Assembly (NCBI RefSeq): GCF_002575655.3
Contig: NC_053041.3
Coordinates: 118,016,318 to 118,080,317, forward strand
Direction: 5' to 3'
Length of the DNA: 64,000 nucleotides
Origin: Aegilops tauschii subsp. strangulata
Lineage: Eukaryota; Streptophyta; Magnoliopsida; Poales; Poaceae
Below, piece by piece: positions 21,727-33,316 of the stretch (positions are counted from its first letter, which is position 1; every line of letters begins with the position of its first letter). The notes under the pieces are model-generated. The model saw only the letters and a program-made list of their open reading frames with translations, was not told where the DNA came from and ran no database searches. A program made the translations under genes and the position numbers.

Positions 21727-23422
21727 GACTAAGTTTTTTTACCGGAGCCGGGAGCTACCGGTAAGCAATCCACCGTTTGTCACTTTCGTCAAGATTCGTG
21801 CAGCTTTTATATTCTATTTCCGGATATAGAATACACATAGTAATACATGTACTAGTGTCAGATGAAGTCAGCTTTTTACAAAAGAAAGAGAGTTGGGTAG
21901 AGAGAACTGTGCATGCATGCCTGCATTCTCTCAGGCTATACATATGACATGCATTTATTTTCATCCCCATATTTTTAATGATTCATATCTTTTGAACCAA
22001 ATGTCCAATATTGAAACTATTTGTATATTTCAATTCGTGGTGACAAGACCTTCAAAACAAGATCAATTTTGCATATATTTAAAATATATTTTTTATATAT
22101 TTCAATTATCTTTGAAATCATTTTCATAAAACATTAGATTTTAAAGCTATATTTCACTCATTTCAAGAAACTTATTTCATAAACAATATTACACTCACTC
22201 AATTGAAAAACTAGATTTCACTTGTTTCAACAATAAACTTTTCTTGTTTCAAAAAAATGAATATTTCCAAATTGTTTCACTCATTTCAAAGAATATAACT
22301 TCACTAGTTTCAAAATAAGTATTTAACAAATTGGAAAAATCACATTTCACTGATTTGGAAAACTGATTTCACTCATTACAAAATTTATCTTAAAAACTAA
22401 TTTCACTTTGTTTACCCAAAAAGTATTGAAATGCATTTCACTCAGCAGAGATGTCTGTTTCAAACATTGAAAAAGTCGTTAGATTTCACTTGTTTCAACA
22501 ATAAACTTTACTTGTTTCAAAAAAACTAATATTTCCAAATTGTTTCACTCATTTCAAAGAATATAATTTAACTAGTTCCAAAATAAGTATTACAAAAATT
22601 TTAAAAATCACAATTCACTGATTTGGAAAACTGATTTCACTCATTACAAAAAATATCTCAAAAACTAATTTCACTTCGTATTACCAAAAAAGTATTGAAA
22701 TGCATTTCACTCGGCAGAGATAACTGTTTCAAACATTGAAATAGTCGTTTGACACCAAAAAGATATATTTCACTTTTTTCAAATAACTTATTTCACTCAT
22801 TTCAGAAAATACATTACAGTCGCTCAATTGAAATACAATATTTCACTTGTTTCAAAAAACTGATTATACTCATTACAAAAGATAGATTTCACTGGTTTCA
22901 GAAAAACACATTACAGTCACCCCATTGAAGACACAGTTTCAGAAGCTGAAATATGAAACTCACAAAGAAAACTATATTCAGAAAAGTGGTTTCAATCATT
23001 TCAATAACTGATTTCATTTTTTCAAAAACTATAATTTGAAATGAGTGAAATTAGTATTTTGATATGATTGAAATAGTAAAAATTAAACTAGTTTAAATAT
23101 ATTCAAGATTGGTCTTATTCTAAAGATCTTATGTTCAGGAATTTGAATATATGAAATTTTTGAATAAAAGAACATTACTGTAAAAAGTATTGGCCATCTA
23201 AAAATGTAAACAAAAATAAAATGCATGAATTTGTTTCAGAGAGAGAGGAAAGATGCCGCATGCATGCGTACAGCCCACTGCTGATTTGACCATATACAAA
23301 TGATTACCTGCCACAATACATGGGTATACATATGAATGGGTCCACTTAGACTCAGATCACAAAGCAGCTGAACGGTGGATGCTATGCCGGTACATCCCCA
23401 CTCCGGTAAAAAGGAGTTTGCG
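21727..23422. mobile_element. Non-autonomous MULE, 1.7 kb
   Basis: GTGTACATAAC is duplicated on both sides (21716-21726, 23423-23433). The inverted ends share TTTTTACCGGAG and ATCCACCGTT over about 50 bp. The unit's paralogs near 26960 and 27770 lack the insertion. The interior is made of TTTCACTNATTTCAAA-type repeats and has no gene. Confidence 0.85.
22100..23060. repeat. TTTCACT-GTTTCAA repeat domain with a 268-bp tandem duplication
   Basis: The MULE interior is a degenerate array of TTTCACT followed by NNTTTCAAA. A larger 268-bp unit is repeated in tandem (starts at 22213 and 22481), with about 90% visible similarity between copies. Confidence 0.8.
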
Positions 23423-24545
23423 GTGTACATAACCGATGCATCTGACGAAGCATTCGTTCCTGGATGTCTCCTACTCCCATGTTCTCATGGTAGCATTGAT
23501 CTCTAACTTTTTTTCTTTGCCGGGTTGCATTGTCTCTTGCTAACCTTACGTGGCTACCGAACTCTTTGACAGAGAAAACATACACGCTCGATTGGTCATC
23601 CTTGTATACACACATGAATTGTTAATACTGTATCTCGTGGTTGCTAGGATTTTATTCCGTGAGATTTTTTGAACAGAAGGTCTTCATTTATGACCATGTG
23701 CCATCTTTAAATTTTATTTTTGCTCCATATTGCAAATGTGCCGCCTCATTCAACTCTTTGTCTCTGTCTCTCCATATCTCTATATATGTCCCATGTAATG
23801 TGTCATATAAAGTAGAATGAAGGGCAATTGTGTGGTGCATATATCATTATGGCACCAACATCATAATATGTTATATATGTGTATACCTAAATCATTTGTG
23901 GCACGATGGCATGCACAATACTAAAGCATGATATGTTTCGCATAATGAAACTAAGCATTCAACTGGCATTCCTATTAACTACCGCTTATGTACCTAAAAA
24001 CTCTAAAAGTTGTGTTTGCTACTATTGTTCAGTTGCTTGTTATTTTAAAGATTTGGTCTATTCTTGAGGAGGTAGCGGCAACGACGAAATGGAGCGGTGA
24101 GGATGAGGATGGCCAAGACGAACAACAGAGGAGGACGAAGTCGGCGACCACTCACATAGAGGCGCGGGGTTAGAAGCGTGGGGTGGCCAGAGGAATGGCT
24201 AAGCCACCACTATTGGTAGCAACCATATCCAAGTCAAATGGCAAACAATGAGGTGGTGCGTTCACATGGAGAGGCGTTTGTTGGATGGGGTGGCATAAGG
24301 ACAGACAATAGTGTATGTGCCAAACTTCGCACCGGTAGCACAGTAAGATGCATCATACGTGCACATGCTAAATTTCTCATAACTAAACTTAGCATTCAAC
24401 TGGCATTCGTATTAAGCCTCGGTGGTTTCCATGGGACATGGGACGCAAGCCAGAACCATGCTAGTCTCGACACGATCTTTGTGTCGCGCTCGTGGCAGCA
24501 ATTGGGACTGTTCATCAAGAGGCAACCAACTAGCCGCTAGGTCGA

Positions 24546-24968
24546 GTCACGTCTAGCGTGGGGACTTGATGCAACGCATCGATCGATCGTGCCAGCAAAC
24601 AACGTACCCGAATGAGTCTCACATCAATTGGGTTCAGTAAGCAGCAAGGGGATCACTCAGATTCAGTAACCAGCGCAAAGGGATAGCTCGGGTTCAGTAG
24701 TATTGCGAGGGATCACTCGGGTTTAGTGCGTAGTTCTAGGAGTCGATCACTCGGGTTCAATATGTAGTGCGAGGGGTCGATCACTCGGGTTCAATATGTA
24801 GTGCAAGGGATCGATCGTTCGGGTTCAGTAAGGCGAGGGATCGATCGTTCAGGTTCAGTAAGGCGAGGGATCGATCGCTCGGGTTCAGTAAGGCGAGGGA
24901 TCGATAGATCTGGTTCAGTAAGCGCCGGGCTCGCTCAGGTTTAGTTAGCATATGGCTCGCACATGCGC

Positions 24969-25013
<45 letters not shown>

Positions 25014-25344
25014 GCATAGACCGCAATTGCATCTCTCGAGCCCAACCACCCACCATATACCGGGAAATCCCTGAAAAATTCGCGACCTCACTTCTACCGT
25101 GTCATACATGTAGAAGTGATTTTTTACGTCATGGATGGCTCAAAGAATGTCATACATGTGCGACTCCGGCCCGCCCAGGACCAAAAGCTCATTTTCTGTC
25201 ATATTTTTGTCATACAAATTGGAACCCACCACATCTATGATGATACGTGTTTTTGTCATAAATATCATCATAGAAGTGTCACTTCCATGACACAATTTTT
25301 TTTCGTTCAGGTCATAATATCACGGATGTGTCTTTTTTTTAGTG
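24546..25344 (-). repeat. Right inverted end of the large DNA transposon
   Basis: From 24610 to 24950 about ten degenerate 30-45-bp units contain GGTTCAGTAAGGCGAGGGATCG-type sequence (shortened: GGTTCAGTAAGGCGAGGGAT). A (GA)n run at 24974-25010 follows, then about 300 bp matching the reversed left end, terminating at 25344 in AGTG. Confidence 0.65.
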
Positions 25345-26810
25345 ATGTCTTCCCCATGCCCGGTAGCAAGCTCGCCAGATGGTCATGAGCCTCGACTGAA
25401 GCTTCAAGGAGAGGGGAAGAGTAGCCCCCGCCTCCGCGAAGCGGCCAAGCTAATTGGCCAGTGATGAGCCCACCAAGTATAGCTTCAATGGGAGGGGAAG
25501 AGTAGTGGCCTCCGCTTATGCAAAGCGGGCAAGCTCACTGACTGTGCGACCTAGCAAGACAATGGTGGTGGCCTTCTTGGGACCCAAGCAGCGGCGGTCT
25601 GCCATGTTCTACTCTTCCTCGCTATCAGCGGGCGCCATGGACGTGTCGGCCTCGTCGTTGTGGCGGCGGAGCGCAACTGGTGCAGAGCCGGCGACGTCAA
25701 CGGTGCCATCAACAAATTCCTTCGCCACCGTAATGATCTCCGTGAACATGCCTTCTTTCTCCGCCCGCGGGACACGGAGCCACCATCGCTCGCGATAGAT
25801 TTCATGGGCAGCACAATAGGACATGAGCAACGCCTTCTGCTCGTCCACGTCCGCCACGGTGTCCGTGCTGGCGATTTGCTCCTCTACGCGTTGGTGCTCA
25901 TCGAGGAGGCGGAGGTTGTACCTCTGTTCGGCAAGAACCCATTGGAACATGGCTTCCCACTCTTCCAACACCATGTCGATGTAGTGCGCCCGCTCCTCGC
26001 CCATGGTGATGTTTGCATGGATCAGCATGGGCGGTGGCACCGGCTCGTCGCCAGCCGCTTCTTCCCTTGGCTCATCCACAGCGCTGGCCTACGAAGAGCT
26101 CAACGGCAAGCCACCCTGTATCTGGCTGGCTTAGCTAGGCTTCCAGCCGGCATCAATGCCGGAGAGCTCTTGCTTCTGTTTGTTCGACAGGCTCTGCCAC
26201 AGGGCTTTGGAGCTCGAGGCCACGACAGGTGTGTTGCAAAGACAAGATTGGGGAGTGAAGGTGGGATGCATTTGTTGCCGACCCTGACCATGTTTAAATA
26301 GATAGCGGATGCTAGGCCAAGCGGCTAGGTGTTTAATGCCACCTGGCATATGACGGATGGGTGGGTCGCATGCAGGCGCCAGAGTAAGTTCATCAGCAGC
26401 CGCACAAATTTAATGAAGGAAGGTGGGTGGACAGGTGCCATTTAAAGGCGGAGAGAAGCCGCGTGCACTGGTACGTGGCGCGGGCGACGCTCTTGAGTGG
26501 TGCGCCACTACCGACTCCAGTGTGAGGTTGCTCTGACCGGCATGAATGCGGCCTTGACCACTGCGGCCGGGAATGAAAGAAAGCGTGGGAGATGGTTTTG
26601 GATGGGTACGGGTGTCGGACGCGTCCGTGGCAGCAGTCCAGACGCTCGCAAAGCCCCCTCCCCTGGGTTGCTTTCGTTTTGCGGGAAAAAGACGTCCAGA
26701 CTAATACAAGGACAGATACGTGGCGCGTTGACTGGTAAGACACATTCGCTCAGGCTGGTCCGGACGGCCGCAGGGCTCCTTATATGTCATTATCCACGTG
26801 ACCGACAAAC
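25345..26810. other. GC-rich repeat-derived region around a small open frame
   Basis: The sequence outside the frame at 25609-26079 has no recognised motif. 26340-26760 resembles Triticeae Harbinger-type flanking DNA in style (GC-rich with CGTCCGGACG-like words), but I could not find convincing terminal repeats. Confidence 0.35.
25609..26079 (-). CDS. Hypothetical 156-aa acidic protein
   Basis: An uninterrupted minus-strand frame starts MDEPREEAAGDEP and ends in an acidic tail (MAPADSEEE). It is rich in Glu, Ala and Arg, probably largely helical, with no signal peptide, membrane segment or recognised catalytic motif. It sits just outside the right end of the large transposon in GC-rich, repeat-derived sequence. 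Part of the region resembles the Harbinger-type insert at 2223-3119, so it is more likely a repeat-associated or captured frame than a host gene. No function is proposed. Confidence 0.3.
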   Translation of the reverse strand: MDEPREEAAGDEPVPPPMLIHANITMGEERAHYIDMVLEEWEAMFQWVLAEQRYNLRLLDEHQRVEEQIASTDTVADVDEQKALLMSYCAAHEIYRERWWLRVPRAEKEGMFTEIITVAKEFVDGTVDVAGSAPVALRRHNDEADTSMAPADSEEE

Positions 26811-28270
26811 AAAAGAAACACACATCTCAACATTTTCTCCACGATAAACTTGCCAAGACGTCAAGACAAGAGTTACATTTAGTACATGTTATCTCGAGTG
26901 CGGACAACAACATCGTTGGGGTTATAGTCAAAGAACTTTGTGATGCTGAACAAGAGCAAGGACCTGTACATTATCGATTCATCCGACGAAGCATTCATTC
27001 TTGGATGTCTCCTACTCCCAAATTCTCGAGGTAGCATTATATTGATCTCTATGCTTTTTTCTTTCTTTTTCGGGGGTGCATTGCTATCTTATTGCATTGT
27101 CTTTTGCTAATGACAGGGGCTCGAGAGAAACATGACGAACTCCTCGATAGAGAAAAGATACACATTCGACTGGTCATCCTCGTATATATACATTAATTGT
27201 TAATAATGTATCTTGTGGTTGCTACTAATTTATACCATGAGACAATTTTTGGGAGGAAGGCCTTCACTTACAACCATCTGTAATGCTATACAACAAGACC
27301 ACGTGGCACTTTAGATTTTATTTATGCTCCATCTTAAAGCATTTACAAATGTACTTTCACAAATCCGGGCCCTGAAAGTCCGAGGACAGCAGACAGTGAT
27401 GTCTACCCCTCATTTCTTAGACATTGCAAGGTATATATACAATGTTTGTGCCGAACTTTTCTAGTACTGCTGCGCACGTCGGTGGCACAGTGGCATGCAC
27501 CATGGGCAACCATGCTGCGCTTGGCATGATGAAACCAAGCCTTAGGTTGGTGTTTCTGTTAACGACAATTGATGTGTGTGTAGCTACTCGTCGATTCGTT
27601 CGACCTGGTGTGTGAACGATGAAAAGCGCACTTCTCAACGTTTCCTCTAGAGGAAATTGACCAAGAAGCCAGGTGAGAGTGTGGTTCAGTACATGCTACC
27701 TCCACTGCACACGATGAGATTCTTCAAGATGCAGGCAAAGAACGTTATGATGCTGAACAAGCGACACGGTATATACACAGTTGAGGTGTAGCACTAATCG
27801 TTCGTTCCTGGATGTCTCCCCCTCCCATATTCTCAAGGTAGCACTGACTTTGTTTTTTGGGGGTGCATTGCTCTCTTCTTGCCTTGTCTTTGCTAACAGT
27901 AGATGCTCAAGAGAAAGCTGGTGAACTCCCTAATGGAGAAAACATACACACTCGAGATCCGTCATCCTCGTAGATATATACATGAATTGTTAATAATGTA
28001 CCTTGTGGTTGCTAGGACTTTATTCCATGAGATATTTTTTGTGCGGAAGGTCTTCACTTATGACCATATGTAATGTTATACAACAAGACCATGTGCCAGC
28101 TTTAGATTTTTGTTTGCTCCTTCTCGCGGACGAGCCGACTCATTCAACTACCCCCCCCCCCCCCCCCCCCTCCCTCTCGTAATATATACCATGTATAAGT
28201 ATAATTAAAGGGAGATGGTGTGGTGCATAGATCATTATGACTGCAATATTACAATATGCTATATACCTAA
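26811..28270 (+). repeat. Two further host repeat units
   Basis: Copies at 26811-27420 and 27424-28270 share GTTATGATGCTGAACAA, TTCCTGGATGTCTCC and GGTCTTCACTTATGACCAT-like blocks with 21514-23895. They show the original unbroken order of the unit and give empty sites for the Copia and MULE insertions. No gene is seen. Confidence 0.6.
28151..28170. repeat. Poly-C run
   Basis: Twenty C in a row inside a host repeat unit. The exact length may be unreliable in the assembly. Confidence 0.9.
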
Positions 28271-29150
28271 ATAGGTGATTCTCACTATTCGTATATCTCT
28301 CAACAAGCACCAGTTTTCATTCTATTCATGTACTCCGATTAAGGATGCTGGAGTCGCACAAGAACTAGTGACCCTTTGAGATGAATACAACAAAAAAAGA
28401 ATACAGAGATGATCGGGACTGACTACAACCATATTTGGGTCAAAGGCCGAGCATCAAGGCAGCTCAATTATTCGCCTGAACAAATGATCCTGGGTAATGG
28501 GGCAACACGATGTCGATCGGGGCCGCCGAATGTGGCGGATGCATCCTGCGATATCTTTCACACAGTGACACATGTGATTGTGTGCATCCTGAATTTTAGA
28601 CATAAGGCATACCGCCCATCGATGTTGTGGCACATCCGCGGGTAGGTGCCATCAAAGGTCCGTGTAGTCCATATGCGCCCACGCCTCTAGCATCAGCCCT
28701 GCTTGGAACTCGTGGATGGCTCGCGCCATGGGGGGCGTGCCGATGTTGGGGACAGGCTACACCGGAATGCCCCCAACACTAAGATGCTAGAGGAGCTCGA
28801 CTTCCTTGACTCTAAGGCGGAGCAACACCCCTGGTATGCGTGTGTCCGGCAGCGCCATGATGCCGCGGCAGCTCGTTTCCTTGACTCTAAGGCTGAGCGA
28901 CACCCCCTGATATCTCCACTACGCGGTGTCGCCAGCTGCTTCCCGCTCCGCCGTCGTGGCCTGACATAGCTGTACAAGGGGAGGTGAGAGAGGAGGGATA
29001 GGGTTTGGCCATGAACGACACATAGGGAGTTGATGCGCGGCCATTAAGGTTGTGGAAGCGACGGACGAAATAGCGGGTTGATATATGGTAGGGGAAGACG
29101 TGAGGTGAGAAGAATGGATGAGTGCCGGTGCGTGGCATTAAAACACCATT
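28271..29150. other. Repeat remnant, no gene seen
   Basis: 28480-28610 matches 3340-3470 (start of the next host unit). 28690-28970 has a short duplicated CTTGACTCTAAGGC block. No supported frame. Confidence 0.4.
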
Positions 29151-30582
29151 CACTAATAGAAAAGGGGGTTTTTGTCCCGGTTGGTAAGGGCCTTTAGTCC
29201 CGGTTTTTGAACCGGGACTTAAGGATCGTTACTAATGCCTCCCCTCTTTAGTCCCGGTTCTTACACGAACCGGGACTAAAGGCCGTCCACGTGGACGCAG
29301 CCTGGAGCTCCACCTTTAGTCCCGGTTGGTGTTACCAACCGGGACTAAAGGAAATTTTATGATATTTTATTTTTGAAAAAAAAATTGCGAATTTTTTTTA
29401 AATTTTTCTTTGATTTTCAAATTTCTGAATTAGTTTAACCTCTAATCTCTAATCACCACCCCTCATCACTGCTCAATTTATTCTCTAATCTCTAATCACC
29501 CCTCATCATTCCAAATCATCTAACTTTCCGGACGGTCACCCATCCTCTCACTACTCCAGCCTGAGCACGCTTAACTTTCGGGTTCTATTCTCCCTCGTTT
29601 CCAAGTCTGCACTTGTTGTTTTCCTGACAATAGTAAGATGTCAATTCTATTAACCCTCAGGAATTTAGCTTGAGCATGAAGTGACACATTTCACTGTTTG
29701 AGTTTGAAACTATTGTTTTAAAAAACAATAATTATTTAGTAACACTAATATTTCTGGAATAACTAGTTTGACCATTGTTTGACCACTGTTTGACCAGATT
29801 TGACCGAAATTCAAAAAAACTGAAATAATTATTTAGTAACACTAATATTCTAGAATAATTAGTTTGACCATTGTTTGACCACAGTTTGACCACAATTTGA
29901 AATTTTTTGAATTTTTTTGCCACTCCAGATCTTAAAAGCCCCATATCTTTTTTTCTGTTAGGTTTTTGAGGATTTTGAAAATGTTTAACAGGGTTCCCCA
30001 GTTAAATTCGGATGTAACTTTTCGAGTAGATGATTTTTCATATAAAAAACTTTTTCATCCGAGTTCGTATGCAAAAGTTATGCCCATTTTAACAAATTCC
30101 AGAGAGATTTTGCAAATAAAGTCGAAATTCATATTTGTTAATTTTCCCAACAACTAGACCATATATCACATGGGAAACTTATTTTATTTTATTTTTTTGA
30201 CATTTCCATCATTTTCTTTTGTTTTTTCTAAAACTGAAAAGGCGGTCCACGCGGGGGGTAGAGTTTGATGGGCCCTTTAGTACCGGTTCTTGCCATGAAC
30301 CGGTACTAATGCCTCAAAGCCCATTAGTACCGGTTGGTGGCACCAACCGGGACTAAAGGACTAACCTTTAGTCCCGGTTGGTGCCACCAACCGGTACTAA
30401 TGGGCATCGCACCCTTTAGTCCCGGTTCGTGGCACCAACCGGGACTAAAGGGCCCAGGTGAACCGAGACTAATGCCTTAGCCGCACGAACCGAGACCAAT
30501 GCTCACATTAGTCCCGGTTCGTGACTGAACCGGGACTAATGTGAATATTGCCCTGTGACGAAAGCCTTGTTTTGTACTAGTG
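29151..30582. mobile_element. CACTA-B, 1.4-kb non-autonomous CACTA
   Basis: The ends are CACTAATAGAAAAGGGG and, reversed, CACTAGTACAAAACAAGG, flanked by ATT on both sides. Subterminal CCCGGTT/AACCGGG arrays occupy the first 200 bp and last 300 bp. Some right-side units read ACCGGTACTA, a variant also used by CACTA-C. The middle is AT-rich with a doubled GTTTGACCATTGTTTGACCA block near 29740-29910. No gene and no U6-type cassette was found, unlike the larger elements. Confidence 0.93.
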
Positions 30583-30585
30583 ATT

Positions 30586-31402
30586 AATGGGCTCCTGATG
30601 GGCACACCCGTGGCATGACTTCCCATGCGAAAAGCCGCACGTACTCCGCATGTGGGAATTAGTCAGCGACGTGACTTCACATTGCATGCGGATGTATAGA
30701 CGGGCGAATGTGACAGTGCCACATGGTACGGGGTGTCCCATGCGCCGCCAGCTAACGGTCAACTGATTTGGCCGACGACTAGCCCTATTTGAGTATTTGT
30801 GAGGGTGCGGTGAGCAGTGAAGGATAATTATGAGAACTGTTAGTTGGCTCGTGCAAACTCAGCAAACCTAAGGAAAGATGAGCATAAAAATAGAAATCCC
30901 TTAAATATAACTTATATCATGCAATAAAAGAATCATCTAGAATAAGGAGAGCTTTGTTCAAATCTTTAGGGGCAATCCTTTTTTCCTGACAGAGCTAAGC
31001 ATAACGAAAATGTTTTCCATGAGATGGTAAATGTGAACAATTATATTGGAAGGCTTTTGAAAAGGATGTATATAGATCACCTAGAACGAGGGGAGCTCTG
31101 GCTCCATTCCTTCAAGAATAGTGTTTTTCACGATCTTCTTCTAGCTAGAAACCCCTAAAGTTGCATCAACTCCAACTAAAAGGATAAAAATAACTCAGTG
31201 AAGCAAGAGGTTGGAGACTCATTAGTTTAGTCCCCGTGATTTTCAAACGGAATCTAGTATAGTAGTTCAGAGAGTTTCCCAAATGCCGTTTATAAGGCAT
31301 AGCCGGTGATCTAGCTGTATTGGGGGTCGTCATTTATATCTGGGAAAAGTGTACATGTTATATTCTTTTGAAAGATAACGATAGGCCTGGCCATCTACAA
31401 CA
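30586..31402. other. No gene seen
   Basis: Unclassified sequence without terminal repeats or supported frames between CACTA-B and the duplicated unit that starts at 31403. Confidence 0.4.
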
Positions 31403-33316
31403 TACTAAGAAGACTAGGCCCGTAAGGGTTCCATTTTTCTGTTTTTTAAAAAAAAAAATTACCGCTGTTGTTTGAATGACACGTGTGCATGATAGTTTCC
31501 TAGAATGTGATGGATCATATTTTTTGCTTGGTCGTTTTTTAAGCACGTTTGATTTTGTTGTCTTATATGTCCTTGTCTATTCACGTGTGTACGACACATC
31601 CTACCAGAGAGTTCCATTTTTTTAAATTTGATTGACTGTACGTGTCCGTTCCAGAGTTATGTGGGTTAGTTCCACGCCACGTGCAGCTGCATGTCGCCAC
31701 GTCCACCTCACATGCAGTTGACCAGCAATTCCATCGGTGACACGTTGTGTTGAGTAGAATTTCTGGGATTTTGTCTCCAAATTTGTCTCTCTCGCGTACT
31801 TTCCGGTCAAATCGTTTGCCACCGCTCCGCCGCTGTAAGCTCAAATAAAAAGGCCCCCGCATGTGCCCTACCAGCTAGCGGATTGCAAGGGAGCTCCTCC
31901 ACCCCAGACGCGACCGCCTCCTTTTTCCACCGGCACCGGGACGGCGCGGCAGACCCCTTTTTCCTCTGGCACCGGGACGACGCGGCCGCCGCCTATGCTG
32001 CTCCACCCCACCGCAACGTCGTCGCTGGCACTAGCCACGACTTCGTCGACGCAGCGACCGGATCGGCGGATCCAACCCGTATGGTGCGGCGGCGGCGGCT
32101 GAATCCATGATGGCGACGGCGTCCAGCGGCTCCCGCCGGCCCAAGCAGGTCCATCTTCTCCCCCAACCCCTCTCATGGGCCCCTCGCTGTCGCCTCGACG
32201 GCTGGGCCCCCTCCGCAGCCGCCGGCCACCGGCAGCAGCCCCAGGGCCGATGGTGACTTCCAGGCTGCAGCATTGCTCAATACCGGCGGCCTCGACGGCC
32301 AGCCCCAGCAAGCATCTCTCTCTCTCTCTCCCCCCGTTCCTCTTCTATGCTGTGCCAGTACCACGGTGGCCATCCATTGCCCATGCCCGTCCATGCATTG
32401 CAGGTACTCATACTTCCCTTCTTCCTGAATAGATGCCTTCTGGCATCCACTGATTTTCTTTGATTTAAACCCTATAATTTCTCATCTTTGGTTGTGCAAA
32501 TTTTTGTGTATGTGACTATAAGGTGTTTGATGAAAATCCAAGCAGGGTAGGAAAAGATTTATTTCTGTTTATGCTCTTTTGTGTAATCAATATTTCTTTT
32601 TCTTCTGTTGGGTGGTTGGGGGTTTGTTTTGGGATGTTTCATTGAATTTGGGAAGACTTTTCATGCTTATTTGGAGGCGCCAGGGTCAACTAATTCTGAT
32701 CCTAGCATAAGTATACTCAAAGGGAGTATTAATTAGGCACAGTCTGTTTAGAGCATTGCACTGATGTTACTTTGTTTTTCTTTTTGATACGTGTGTGAAT
32801 TTTCCCAGCACTAAACAATAATGCCATGAATACAACATAAGATATGACAGTAAGGTTTGCTTACCCTTGGTGATCATCCAAGAGTTGATGTTTTTTATCT
32901 CTGAATTGGGAACAATAGTCCAACTAAATAAAAATGGACGCTTATGCATAGGCGGTTCTTATAAACAAATAATTATAGTATGATTATTTATTTTTTGCAC
33001 CTGAAGATGCTATTACTTTTCCTATAGAATTGATTAATTGGCTTGGAATTACAGAGGGATAATAATCTTAGTCAGATCTGGACTATAATAATCTTAGAAT
33101 TATGGCTTTAGGTTGTAACCTGGGTGGTTAGTAGATTAGATTTTGTAGAGCTTTTCAAATCTGTTCAAACATCTCAGTGGATCAGATTTATGTTCCATTT
33201 TTGTTTATTTAAATATCATTGTCCTTTTAAAAGGAAATGTACCATTTTTCGTTTATGTTTTGTTGCCCAAGGTTGTCAAAGTAGTAAACTCAGCCACCGT
33301 GGCATGATCAACTTTT

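Larger units (their letters stand above)
21514..24540 (+). repeat. Diverged host repeat units (interrupted by a MULE)
   Basis: 21514-21726 and 23434-23895 are the two halves of one unit also found at 26811-27420 and 27424-28270, with landmarks GTGGCACxxTGGCATGCAC, GTGATGCCGAACAA and TTCCTGGATGTCTCC. Partial copies start near 23900 and 24310. Short open frames here have no recognisable motif. I see no gene. Confidence 0.55.
1401..25344. mobile_element. Large DNA transposon with long inverted ends, filled by nested insertions
   Basis: About 500 bp at 1401-1905 and about 800 bp at 24546-25344 match in inverted orientation. Shared blocks include CACTTCYATGATGAT, ACACGTATCATCATAGATGTG (read in parts) and a subterminal minisatellite built on GGTTCAGTAAG. 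The right end, reversed, starts CACTAAAAAAAAGACAC, which suggests a CACTA-like terminus, although the long inverted ends also resemble Mutator elements. The outermost left end is missing because a Gypsy LTR is inserted at 1400. Removing the Copia element and the inner MULE leaves roughly 4.3 kb of original element, with no transposase seen, so it is probably non-autonomous. Class assignment is uncertain; the inverted ends are directly visible. Confidence 0.6.

Noticed and set aside
22100..23060. Possible CRISPR-like array
   Set aside because: The repeats are degenerate, have no regular spacers and sit inside a plant MULE.
26393..26847. Pair of 116-aa frames on opposite strands
   Set aside because: Mirror frames in GC-rich repeat-derived DNA, with no motif and no splice context.
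28151..28170. Poly-C run, and G-runs at 49590 and 54951, as regulatory G-quadruplexes
   Set aside because: Homopolymers with uncertain assembled length; no conserved context supports a function.
29151..30582. Search for a U6-type cassette in CACTA-B
   Set aside because: No GTCCCAC element with TATA at 26 nt found, so not every CACTA element carries one.
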